This document shows, piece by piece, positions 8,468 through 15,816 of a stretch of DNA of 64,000 nucleotides. The stretch comes from Flavobacterium luteolum. Lineage in GTDB: Bacteria > Bacteroidota > Bacteroidia > Flavobacteriales > Flavobacteriaceae. Position numbers and translations under genes: made by a program. The stretch lies in assembly GCF_027111275.1 (NCBI RefSeq), contig NZ_CP114286.1, forward strand, positions 248,001-312,000. The letters run 5' to 3'. The number at the start of each line of letters is the position of its first letter. Positions within the stretch are counted from its first letter, which is position 1. The notes beneath the pieces were generated by a model. It did not search any database, was not told the DNA's origin, and saw only the letters and a list, made by a program, of their open reading frames with translations.

Positions 8468-8581
8468 ATGGAAAACTATATCACAACAATCCTTGTCGCC
8501 ATCATATTTGGTATCGGATATATATCGTACAGAATCTCAAAAGATCTTGAAACTAGAAAAGATACTTGTACAGAAATTTAA
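8468..8581 (+). CDS. 37-residue single-pass membrane peptide in the efflux operon
   Basis: A short gene starting at an ATG only three bases after the pump stop codon and ending 11 bases before the TolC-like gene. The peptide begins MENYITTILVAIIFGIGYIS, one transmembrane helix, then a basic/acidic tail with a single Cys (KDTCTEI). The very tight packing supports real translation. Size and position recall AcrZ, the small helper that binds AcrB in enterobacteria, but there is no clear sequence match; the helix-plus-Cys tail is also like the small FeoB-associated membrane proteins of Bacteroidota. Function not known. Confidence 0.6.
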   Translation: MENYITTILVAIIFGIGYISYRISKDLETRKDTCTEI

Positions 8582-8592
8582 TAAAAAGACTA

Positions 8593-10011
8593 ATGAAAAA
8601 TCATATAACCAAAATCGTGACCTTCGCCATTCTGATCACGACTTTAATATCCTGTAAAGTCTCAAAGGATATTGAAACTCCAAAAGATGCATTTCCTGAG
8701 AATTTCAGGAATGCATCGGTTTCGAGTGATACAACTAGTATTGCCGATGTGGAGTGGAAAAATTTCTTTACAGAAAAAGATATTATAAAATTAATTGACA
8801 GTGCCGTTGCAAGAAACAACGACCTTCAGATTGCCGAAAAGAACATCGAAATTGCGCAATACCGTTTTACACAATCAAAATGGGGAAATATACCTCAGGT
8901 TAACTTGTTTGTAAACGCAAGTACAAGCAATCCGTCTGACAATAGTTTTACGGGATTAAACTTAAATCAGGCAATTGGAGCTAAACATATTGACGACTAT
9001 TCTGCTGGAGCTTCTCTTTCTTGGGAAGCTGATATTTGGGGAAAGATCAGAAACCAAAAGAAAGGGGCTTATGCAGGATATCTTCAATCTGAAGAAGTAA
9101 AAAAAGCATTGCAGACTAATATTGTTGCTAATGTTTCTAGAGGATATTATAATCTTTTGATGTTGGATGCACAATTGGATATTGCCAGACAAAATCTTCG
9201 TTTAAATGATAGTACAACCAATATTATCAAATTAAAATACGATGCTGGTCAAGTAACCACTTTAGCAATTCAACAATCTGAAGCACAGAAATTAAACTCA
9301 GCGCAATTGATTCCGTTATTGGAACAAAACATTGCGATTCAGGAAAATGCTTTGAGTGTTCTAACAGGTTCATTTCCTGATTCAAAGGAAAGAACAATTC
9401 GCTTAAGCGCTATTGAAGTTAAAAACAATAACGCAATCGGAATTCCGTCTTCATTAGTAAGCAGAAGACCAGATGTAAAAAGTGCCGAATTGGCTCTTAA
9501 AGTCGCCAACGCAAATGTCGGTATCACAAAAGCCGATTTATATCCAGCTTTAAGAATCACGGCTCAAGGCGGTGTAAACTCTTTCGAAACCAGTAATTGG
9601 TTCAACATTCCGGCTTCATTGTTCGGAACTGTTGCAGGAGGTTTAACACAACCTCTTTTAAACAATAAAAGATTAAAAACGCAATATAATATCGCTGTTG
9701 CGGAAAGAGAAAAAGCGGTTTTAAGTTTTAGACAACAAGTTTTGGTTGCCGTAAGCGAAGTTTCAGATGCTTTGGTTAAAGTGGAGAAATTACAGCAGCA
9801 AGAAACCTTCTTAAAAGAAAAAGTAAAAACATTACAGCAAGCGATTAAAAATGCCAATCTTTTATTCAAAAATGGTTTAGCAGAATATCTTGAAGTTTTA
9901 ACTGCACAAGCCAATTTATTGCAAAGCGAACTAGAACTTGCTGATATCAAAAGACAACAACTTACAGCCAATACAGATTTGTATCGCGCACTAGGCGGAG
10001 GCTGGAAATAA
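8593..10011 (+). CDS. TolC/OprM-like outer-membrane efflux lipoprotein
   Basis: A 472-residue outer-membrane factor of the NodT/OprM family. The start at 8593 gives a lipoprotein signal with the lipobox TTLISC. Two long helical repeats follow, each with the typical barrel-coil pattern: ADIWGKIRNQKKGAY in the first half, SRRPDVKSAELALKVANANVGITKADLYPAL in the second (the conserved RRPD and DLYP motifs), and the closing ALGGGWK. It forms the trimeric outer-membrane channel for the pump encoded just upstream. An in-frame start at 8566 would overlap the small peptide gene and spoil the signal, so it is rejected. Confidence 0.92.
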   Translation: MKNHITKIVTFAILITTLISCKVSKDIETPKDAFPENFRNASVSSDTTSIADVEWKNFFTEKDIIKLIDSAVARNNDLQIAEKNIEIAQYRFTQSKWGNIPQVNLFVNASTSNPSDNSFTGLNLNQAIGAKHIDDYSAGASLSWEADIWGKIRNQKKGAYAGYLQSEEVKKALQTNIVANVSRGYYNLLMLDAQLDIARQNLRLNDSTTNIIKLKYDAGQVTTLAIQQSEAQKLNSAQLIPLLEQNIAIQENALSVLTGSFPDSKERTIRLSAIEVKNNNAIGIPSSLVSRRPDVKSAELALKVANANVGITKADLYPALRITAQGGVNSFETSNWFNIPASLFGTVAGGLTQPLLNNKRLKTQYNIAVAEREKAVLSFRQQVLVAVSEVSDALVKVEKLQQQETFLKEKVKTLQQAIKNANLLFKNGLAEYLEVLTAQANLLQSELELADIKRQQLTANTDLYRALGGGWK

Positions 10012-10087
10012 TACCCGTTACCCGTTAATTATTTATTTTTTGAGATGAAAACGCTGTGAGACCTTTGGGTTTCATGGCGTTTTTTGT

Positions 10088-10175
10088 TTCTTAACCGCAA
10101 AGAGCGCAAGGTTTTACGCAAAGAACGCAAAAGTTTTTTTGAGTTTCTCGCAAAGACGCGAAGTCGCAAAGGTTT
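10088..10175. repeat. CGCAAAG-type octamer array
   Basis: After the efflux operon the sequence runs through repeated words such as CGCAAAGAG, CGCAAGG, CGCAAAGA and GTCGCAAAG with an 8-base rhythm. It belongs to the same family as the arrays at 12489, 33714 and 54893. A short open frame across it is an artefact of the repeat. Confidence 0.55.
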
Positions 10176-10202
10176 TTTAGAGATTATTCTTCATGATTTT
10201 CT

Positions 10203-10210
10203 TACTTTTG
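10203..10210 (+). promoter_or_regulatory. -7 box of the small lipoprotein gene
   Basis: TACTTTTG matches TAnnTTTG exactly and lies 24 bases before the ATG at 10235. No clear TTG -33 element is visible. Confidence 0.45.
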
Positions 10211-10234
10211 ATTTTATCTTAATAAATAAAACCC

Positions 10235-10687
10235 ATGAAAAAAATTACATCTATTGCACTTTTGGCTTTACTATTTACAAATTGCAAACAAAGCAGTAAT
10301 GAAGAATCAAAACCTATCGAAAAACCGGCAGATACAATTACTGTTGTAAAAGAAGAAAAAAAGACTGAGCCAAAAGAAGATTGTAAAGATATCGAAGTAG
10401 AAATGGGAGATGGAAGAGAATGTATATTACAGGATACTAATTTGGATGAAGTTTATCAAAACATCATCAAAAATAAAGAAGTCGAAGAATCGAATTATTT
10501 TTTAAGTACGATTCCGAGCGAAAGAAAATCTGTTAAAGTAAATAAAGAAGGATTAATCTCTATTGATTATGAAATTTTTAAAGACAAAGTAACTATTTCG
10601 ATGAATTACGAAGGTGGTGTGACAGAAGTAACACTAGAAAAAATAAACAATACTGTTAAAAGAAGCATTTTTCATTATGCTGATTAA
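10235..10687 (+). CDS. Small lipoprotein of unknown function
   Basis: A 150-residue protein with a lipoprotein signal (MKKITSIALLALLFTNC). After Cys17 there is a Ser/Glu/Lys/Pro-rich tether of about 40 residues, then a small domain containing two Cys (DCKDIEVEMGDGREC) and a beta-rich C-terminus (ISMNYEGGVTEVTLE). I do not recognise the domain. It is monocistronic, with its own -7 box and repeat DNA on both sides. Confidence 0.7.
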   Translation: MKKITSIALLALLFTNCKQSSNEESKPIEKPADTITVVKEEKKTEPKEDCKDIEVEMGDGRECILQDTNLDEVYQNIIKNKEVEESNYFLSTIPSERKSVKVNKEGLISIDYEIFKDKVTISMNYEGGVTEVTLEKINNTVKRSIFHYAD

Positions 10688-10833
10688 GCTCTAAAACGAT
10701 ACAAATTACTGCAATTTAAAACCGCTAAAAGCTTTGAGTTTTTGGCGGTTTTAATTTTTTTGCTGCTAAGGCTCGAAGTGATCTATTTTTAAGTCTCTCG
10801 CAGATTATGCAGATTGTTCAGATTTATTCTCAT

Positions 10834-10938
10834 TTTTGTCATTTCGACGAAGGAGAAATCTCCACAAGTAGCTCCGCAACGAAAATCAATCTTTGTAGAG
10901 TTTCTTGCGAAGACTTTTCCTTCGTCGAAATGACAAAA
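10834..10938. repeat. Large inverted repeat (ATTTCGACGAAGG type)
   Basis: Perfect 21-base arms at 10834-10854 and 10918-10938 (TTTTGTCATTTCGACGAAGG and its complement) enclose 63 bases that contain a second small hairpin, GGAGA-AA-TCTCC. This is the kind of dispersed element seen between genes in many Bacteroidota. The rest of the 349-base gap holds a CGCAAAG/CTTTGTGG-like stretch near 10990-11025. Confidence 0.6.
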
Positions 10939-10953
10939 TTGCGCTTATTTCTT

Positions 10954-10961
10954 TATTTTTG
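10954..10961 (+). promoter_or_regulatory. -7 box of the Crp/Fnr-like gene
   Basis: TATTTTTG fits TAnnTTTG, 75 bases upstream of the chosen ATG at 11036. Confidence 0.35.
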
Positions 10962-11035
10962 AATAGTAAATCTAGTGCATTAAAATAAAAAAAACTTTGT
11001 GCCTTAGCGCCTTTGTGGCAAAACCAAACCAATCT

Positions 11036-11641
11036 ATGACTTTCAACAAAGAAACATACCTCAACAATCTAAAATTATATTTCGAAAGTTACGCTCCTAT
11101 CTCTGAAAAGTCTTGGAATTTGATTGAGAGCCTGACACATTTCCAGACGATCAAAAAAGGAGAAATACTACTAGAAAATGGAGAAGTCTGCAAAAATCTT
11201 TATTTTATTGCCAAAGGAATTTTACGAACTTTTATTACAGACGAACAAGGAAATTTCTATAACAAAAACCTTTTCCTCGAAAACAAACTTGCATGCTCTA
11301 AAGTTTCATCAATATTGCAAACTCCTTCTAACTTTACCATCGAAGCTTTAGAAGATTGCATTTTAATCAATCTTGATTACAAAAAATATACCCAATTGAT
11401 TAGCGAAAATGATGATCTCAAAACGTTTTATATCGCATACTTAGAAAAAAATTGGATTATTGAAAAAGAACAAAGAGAAGTCGCTTTAGTCATGCAGAAT
11501 GCAACAGAAAGATATCTTAATCTTCTGGAGACGCATCCTACAATCGCTGACCGCGTTCCATTATTGCATATCGCTTCGCATTTGGGCATTACACCAACAC
11601 AGCTAAGCAGAATCAGAAAAAGTCTCGAAAAAGAATTGTAA
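11036..11641 (+). CDS. Crp/Fnr-family transcription regulator
   Basis: A 201-residue regulator: an N-terminal cyclic-nucleotide-binding-type beta roll (FQTIKKGEILLENGEVCKNLYFIAKGILRTF, about residues 37-67), a long dimerisation helix and a C-terminal helix-turn-helix (LLHIASHLGITPTQLSRIRKSL). The beta roll lacks the Arg/Ser pair of true cAMP binders, as is usual in Bacteroidota members, so the signal is unknown. The ATG at 11036 was preferred over an upstream TTG-type start at 10997, which would lie inside repeat DNA. The GNAT gene 69 bases downstream has its own promoter. Confidence 0.85.
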   Translation: MTFNKETYLNNLKLYFESYAPISEKSWNLIESLTHFQTIKKGEILLENGEVCKNLYFIAKGILRTFITDEQGNFYNKNLFLENKLACSKVSSILQTPSNFTIEALEDCILINLDYKKYTQLISENDDLKTFYIAYLEKNWIIEKEQREVALVMQNATERYLNLLETHPTIADRVPLLHIASHLGITPTQLSRIRKSLEKEL

Positions 11642-11678
11642 ATCAACATATGTAAAGGCTTTTCTAAAAGAACCGATT

Positions 11679-11686
11679 TATCTTTG
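11679..11686 (+). promoter_or_regulatory. -7 box of the GNAT gene
   Basis: TATCTTTG, an exact TAnnTTTG match, 24 bases before the ATG at 11711. Confidence 0.5.
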
Positions 11687-11710
11687 CTTTATAATTAAAA
11701 CACGTCAAAA

Positions 11711-12442
11711 ATGGACCATACAAACCTCATCAAAGATAATATCGACAACCTAACCACTCTTTGGAAAACCGTTGCCACTCCTCTTCTTTCCTATCATAAA
11801 AATGATCCTTTTGAAGTTTCTCAAATCAAAAACTCTGGTTGGCCAAATAGATTATGGTCTAGAGAAGATATTACTGAAGAAAATTTTCCGCTGATTCAGG
11901 AAATGATGGAGAAAAAACCAGGATTGGTTGTTCCGTATTGGGATATTTTTGGAAGCAATTCTAAAGAAATTTTCGAAAAAAACGGCTTTCATATCCGAAT
12001 TCAGCTTGTAGCTATGGCCTTAAAACTAGGAGAAAAATTCGCACTTGAAAACAATCTTACTTTTAAAAGAGTATTAAATGAAGAAGATGCCAAAACTTGG
12101 TCAGATATTTATCCGCTGTCTTTTAGTTATGTAATCAGTAAGGAAACTTTAGTTAACAATTACGAAAATGCTAAATTTCATTTAGTTCATTATGAAGGAA
12201 AAGCGATTGGAACATTGACTCTTTTTCAAACAGAAAATACAATGGGAATTCACGGTGTTGGCGTTATTCCCGAAATGCGAAAAAGAGGTTTCGCAGAAGA
12301 AATCATGAAATTTGCCATCAACGAAGCTATTGACGCCGATTGTGAATATGCGCAACTGCAAGCTTCTGCTTTAGGAAAAGGCATATATACAAGATTAGGT
12401 TTTGAGGATTTATTTACGATTACGAATTACCAACTGACGTAA
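11711..12442 (+). CDS. GNAT-family N-acetyltransferase
   Basis: A 243-residue protein with a C-terminal GNAT domain. The acetyl-CoA-binding motif A is visible in HGVGVIPEMRKRGFAEEIM (about residues 177-195), with a following helix and the closing YTRLGFEDLFTITNYQL. The N-terminal half (residues 1-100) is a divergent GNAT-like or substrate-recognition region. It should transfer an acetyl group to an amine in the cytoplasm; substrate unknown. It is monocistronic. Confidence 0.8.
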   Translation: MDHTNLIKDNIDNLTTLWKTVATPLLSYHKNDPFEVSQIKNSGWPNRLWSREDITEENFPLIQEMMEKKPGLVVPYWDIFGSNSKEIFEKNGFHIRIQLVAMALKLGEKFALENNLTFKRVLNEEDAKTWSDIYPLSFSYVISKETLVNNYENAKFHLVHYEGKAIGTLTLFQTENTMGIHGVGVIPEMRKRGFAEEIMKFAINEAIDADCEYAQLQASALGKGIYTRLGFEDLFTITNYQLT

Positions 12443-12488
12443 ATTCCAAATTTTAAAATCCAAATTCCAATTAATCAGCTAATTAATT

Positions 12489-12640
12489 CTCTCGCAAAGA
12501 CGCAAACTCGCAAAGTTTACTTTTTTAAGTTATTTTTCTTTGCGACTCCGTGCCTTTGCGAGAACTATTTACAATCTAAAATCTAAAATCTACACTCTAA
12601 AATCTACACTCTAAAATCTACACTCTAAAATCTAAAATCA
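12489..12640. repeat. CGCAAAG array followed by 14-bp tandem repeats
   Basis: The 309-base gap contains an inverted pair of octamer runs (CTCGCAAAGACGCAAACTCG near 12491-12515 and CTTTGCGACTCCGTGCCTTTGCGAG near 12537-12562, broken here by spacing), then a direct tandem repeat of period 14 (ACTCTAAAATCTAC starting at 12594, 12608 and 12622). No gene is seen before the DoxX promoter. Confidence 0.6.
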
Positions 12641-12704
12641 GAATCTTGTCCCAAATGCCCCCAAAATAGTCATAAATAGGTATTTTGTAAAAAAAGAAGA
12701 ATAG

Positions 12705-12712
12705 TATATTTG
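12705..12712 (+). promoter_or_regulatory. -7 box of the DoxX gene
   Basis: TATATTTG, exact TAnnTTTG match, with a TTTTG 17 bases upstream (12683-12687) as the -33 candidate; the ATG is at 12752. Confidence 0.5.
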
Positions 12713-12751
12713 TAATACATTAACTAATAACTACTTAAAAACAAATACCCC

Positions 12752-13132
12752 ATGAAAACAACCAAAATCATTTTCTGGATTACTACAATTCTTATTTTTT
12801 TATTTGAAGGCGTTATGCCGGCATTAACTTCTCAGAGTGAACTAGCCAAAGAAGGAATCAGACACCTTGGCTATCCCGAATATTTCGGAAATGCATTAGT
12901 TGTATTTAAAATCCTTGGCGTTTTAGCTCTAATCATTCCGCAAGTCCCAGGACGAATCAAAGAATGGGCGTATGCCGGATTTGCATTCGATTTTATTTTT
13001 GCTTCAATAAGCCATTTTGCAGTTGACGGAATCGGTTTTCAAGGCTTCTTTCCTTTAATCGTTTTTGCAGTTTTAATCGTATCGTATGTAACATATCATA
13101 GAATACAGCGTTATAAAAACATAGCACTCTAA
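12752..13132 (+). CDS. DoxX-family membrane protein
   Basis: A 126-residue four-helix membrane protein. It begins MKTTKIIFWITTILIFLFEG, then has the conserved HLGYPEYFGNALVVFKILGV stretch typical of DoxX-like proteins, followed by two more helices (WAYAGFAFDFIFASISHF and IVFAVLIVSYVTY). It resembles the fragment at the left edge of the window in family. The role of these proteins is unclear; some act in redox or stress physiology. The next small gene starts 13 bases downstream. Confidence 0.8.
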   Translation: MKTTKIIFWITTILIFLFEGVMPALTSQSELAKEGIRHLGYPEYFGNALVVFKILGVLALIIPQVPGRIKEWAYAGFAFDFIFASISHFAVDGIGFQGFFPLIVFAVLIVSYVTYHRIQRYKNIAL

Positions 13133-13145
13133 AAATCAAAACTTT

Positions 13146-13358
13146 ATGATTATTGAAGTTTTTAAAACAAATGTTCAGGAAGAATCTCAATGCCAAGTTA
13201 TCATTGAGAATCTTCTTGAGCATTTTCCAAATAGTTCGATCAACTTCGATTTAGAAGATTGCGACAAAATCCTTCGTATTCATGCACCCTTCATTTCGAA
13301 TACAAAAATTATCTCCATTTTAAATTCGCACGGCTATTTCTGCGAAGTCCTTCCATAA
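13146..13358 (+). CDS. Small protein with heavy-metal-associated-like fold, no CxxC
   Basis: A 70-residue protein starting MIIEVFKTNVQEESQCQVII. The order strand-helix-strand-strand-helix-strand (ILRIHAPF, ISILNSHGYFCEVL) matches the ferredoxin-like fold of heavy-metal-associated domains, but the metal-binding Cys-x-x-Cys is absent; only scattered Cys remain. Similar CxxC-less proteins are common hypotheticals in Flavobacteriia. It is 13 bases after the DoxX gene and likely shares its transcript. Function unknown. Confidence 0.6.
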   Translation: MIIEVFKTNVQEESQCQVIIENLLEHFPNSSINFDLEDCDKILRIHAPFISNTKIISILNSHGYFCEVLP

Positions 13359-13410
13359 AAATTAACAATATACAAATATTTGATTTATAGCATTTTAATA
13401 TTTTTTATTG

Positions 13411-13418
13411 TATATTTG
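13411..13418 (+). promoter_or_regulatory. -7 box upstream of the DinB gene
   Basis: TATATTTG, exact match, 113 bases before the ATG at 13532, implying a leader of about 100 bases. Confidence 0.4.
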
Positions 13419-13531
13419 AAGGAGTATCATTTTCCCCTAATTCTATAAATTTAATTTCACAGATTTAATGTACTGAGGTTTTAAAACCAATCGGTATACA
13501 ATCGAATTTTTAATTTTTAAAATTAAAAAAA

Positions 13532-14041
13532 ATGAAAAGCGCTATTCAAAATACCATACTGGAAACCTACAGTAAACTAGGTGATTTAATTTCTTCTTTT
13601 TCAAAAGAAGAAATTAATATTGTTCCTTTCGAAGGAAGCTGGACAGGAGGACAAACGGTACAGCATATCATTCTCGCGTGCTCAGGTTTGACAATGCTTT
13701 TTGCAGGGAAAACTGAAAAAACAACCAGAGAACCTGACGAAAATGTAAAAGGACTCGACGCTATCTTTTTAGATTATACGACCAAATACCAATCACCTGA
13801 AAACATAAAACCTCCTGCTATTGAGTATGAAAAAGACACGCTGCTCGCTTCTGTCAAAAAAATACAAAATGATTTATTTGAAGCTGCAGAAACTTACGAT
13901 TTGACATTGACGTGCATGGATGCGAAAGTACCAGGATTTGATCATTTTACCATTTACGAATGGCTTCATTTTGCCATTGTGCATACACAGAGACATACAC
14001 GCCAACTGCAATCAATTTACGAGTATATGAAAAAACAATAG
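13532..14041 (+). CDS. DinB-family protein
   Basis: A 169-residue four-helix-bundle protein. The three metal-ligand histidines of the DinB/YfiT fold are visible: WTGGQTVQHIILACSG (first), EWLHFAIVHTQRHTRQLQSI (the H-x3-H pair near the C-terminus). DinB relatives bind a divalent metal and some are thiol transferases; the role of this one is unknown. A small membrane-protein gene follows 24 bases later, probably in the same transcript. Confidence 0.85.
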   Translation: MKSAIQNTILETYSKLGDLISSFSKEEINIVPFEGSWTGGQTVQHIILACSGLTMLFAGKTEKTTREPDENVKGLDAIFLDYTTKYQSPENIKPPAIEYEKDTLLASVKKIQNDLFEAAETYDLTLTCMDAKVPGFDHFTIYEWLHFAIVHTQRHTRQLQSIYEYMKKQ

Positions 14042-14065
14042 ATCAGTATAATTAAAACTATTTTT

Positions 14066-14533
14066 ATGAGATCAAAAGTTAGGACCATTGTTTCATCGGG
14101 TTTAGTTGCAGGAACATTAGACATCACTGCTGCTATTGTGGTTTATGCTGTAATACTTCATAAAACAACAGCCGAAAAAATTTTGCAGTCTATAGCAAGC
14201 GGAATTTTTAAAAAAGAAGCATACACAGGCGGAGCAGAAATGACTTTTGCGGGTTTGGGACTTCATTTCTTAATTGCTTTTATTTTTGCTTGGTTTTATT
14301 TTAAGATTTTCCCTTATATCCCTTTTTTCAAAATAAACACTTTGCTCTCGGGAGTCTCCTATGGTTTCTTTATTTGGGTTGTAATGAACCTCGTGGTTCT
14401 ACCTATTGTATTTCCGGTTCTACCAGAAAAAAAACTAGATTTTCCGCTTTTGCTTTCCATATTGATTGTAATCTGCTGCGTCGGAATTCCGATAGCATTT
14501 ATTACTCGGAAATATTACGCAAAATGGTATTAG
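14066..14533 (+). CDS. Four-helix integral membrane protein of unknown function
   Basis: A 155-residue protein with an N-terminal helix (SSGLVAGTLDITAAIVVYAVIL), a loop with GIFKKEAYTGG, and three further hydrophobic helices (LHFLIAFIFAWFYFKIF, VSYGFFIWVVMNLVVLPIVF, LLSILIVICCVGIPIAF). The GLVAGTLD start and AYTGG loop recall YagU-type small membrane proteins, but the link is weak. It lies 24 bases after the DinB gene. Confidence 0.6.
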   Translation: MRSKVRTIVSSGLVAGTLDITAAIVVYAVILHKTTAEKILQSIASGIFKKEAYTGGAEMTFAGLGLHFLIAFIFAWFYFKIFPYIPFFKINTLLSGVSYGFFIWVVMNLVVLPIVFPVLPEKKLDFPLLLSILIVICCVGIPIAFITRKYYAKWY

Positions 14534-14757
14534 AAAAAGAGACAAAGGTTCAGAGATACAGAGGCACAAAGAAAATCCTTTAGCCTTTGTAACTATTATC
14601 CTCTGAACCTCAAAAAATACAGACTACACGCCTCTTTCACTATTATTTAAGAGCCTTACAGAATTACCATGTTTATGCTTTTGAGTTAATTTTTTAATGG
14701 ATTGCATTAATCGTCGCTTCTATCTCAAAGTAATTTTAAATAAAATTTATACGCATA

Positions 14758-15816
14758 ATGGAAGAAGCTAAGAAACATGGCGTCATTTTAGAAAAAACAG
14801 ATCGAACTTTTGAGGAATTAGGCGTTTTAAATCCAGCGATTTATCAAGACGGAAATAATGTACACATGTTTTACAGAGCGGCAAAAAAAGGAAACTTCTC
14901 TACTATTGGTTATTGTCGTTTTGAAGGACCGACAACTTTGGTAGAAAGACGTTCAAATCCGATTTTTCTTCCTGAATATATTTATGAAATTCATGGTGTC
15001 GAAGATCCAAGAATTACTAAAATAGATGATCTGTATTATATGACTTATGTCACTTACGATGGTCTTAATGCCTGCGGTGCTTTGGCTGTTTCTAAGGATT
15101 TGGTAAAGTTCAAAAAGAAAGGAATTATTACACCGAGATTTATTCTAAACGAATTCACCAATCTTATTAGAAAGCATTTACAAAACCCCAGCATTGCAAG
15201 AATATTGGCGTTTAATACAGAAAGAAATTATCCGTTAACGGAAACAATGAAAGAGCATTTGTATGTATGGGATAAAAATGTAGTTCTTTTTCCGAAGAAA
15301 ATAAATGGAAAATTTGTTGCGCTGCACCGCTTGTTTCCCTCTATTCAGATAGTTTCTTTTGAAAAGAAATCAGAATTAACAGAAGAGTTTTGGAAAGAGT
15401 ATTTAAAGAATCTTCCAGATCATATTGTAATGGAACCAAAATATGATCATGAAACTAGTCATATTGGTCCAGGGGCTCCTCCGATCGAAACGGCAGACGG
15501 ATGGCTTTTAATTTATCATGCTGCCGAAAAAAGAGTAAAAGGTTTGGTTTATCACGCTGCCGCTGTTTTGCTGGATTTAGAAGACCCAAAAAAAATAATT
15601 GGCAGATTGCCAAAACCCATTATTACTCCATCCGAATATTATGAAAGACATGGTTATGTCAATTACGTAGTTTTCCCGACTGGAACTGCCATTTTTGACG
15701 GCCAACTATATATTTATTATGGCGCTGCCGATGACAAGATTGCGGTGGCATCTTTGAACCTAAGCGAGTTATTAACCGAGCTAAAAAAGAATCCTCATGA
15801 AGACAATATCAAATAA
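14758..15816 (+). CDS. GH130-family glycoside phosphorylase
   Basis: A 352-residue five-bladed propeller enzyme of family GH130. Visible signatures: LNPAIYQDGNNVHMFYRA (blade 1), the HGVEDPRITKIDDLYYMTYV motif with the catalytic-region Glu-Asp-Pro-Arg, SHIGPGAPPIETADGWLLIYH, and a late YYGAADDKIAVASL. Known members phosphorolyse beta-mannosidic bonds to mannose 1-phosphate in the cytoplasm; there is no signal peptide here. The last 20 bases overlap the following glycosyltransferase gene, so the two are translationally coupled and probably act on the same sugar. Substrate not determinable by eye. Confidence 0.85.
   Translation: MEEAKKHGVILEKTDRTFEELGVLNPAIYQDGNNVHMFYRAAKKGNFSTIGYCRFEGPTTLVERRSNPIFLPEYIYEIHGVEDPRITKIDDLYYMTYVTYDGLNACGALAVSKDLVKFKKKGIITPRFILNEFTNLIRKHLQNPSIARILAFNTERNYPLTETMKEHLYVWDKNVVLFPKKINGKFVALHRLFPSIQIVSFEKKSELTEEFWKEYLKNLPDHIVMEPKYDHETSHIGPGAPPIETADGWLLIYHAAEKRVKGLVYHAAAVLLDLEDPKKIIGRLPKPIITPSEYYERHGYVNYVVFPTGTAIFDGQLYIYYGAADDKIAVASLNLSELLTELKKNPHEDNIK

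Noticed and set aside
10084-10299. Plus-strand open frame of 71 codons
   Set aside because: It is made of CGCAAAG repeat words and overlaps the start and promoter of the real lipoprotein gene.
14374-14583. Plus-strand open frame of 69 codons
   Set aside because: It is an alternative frame inside the membrane-protein gene that runs into repeat words.
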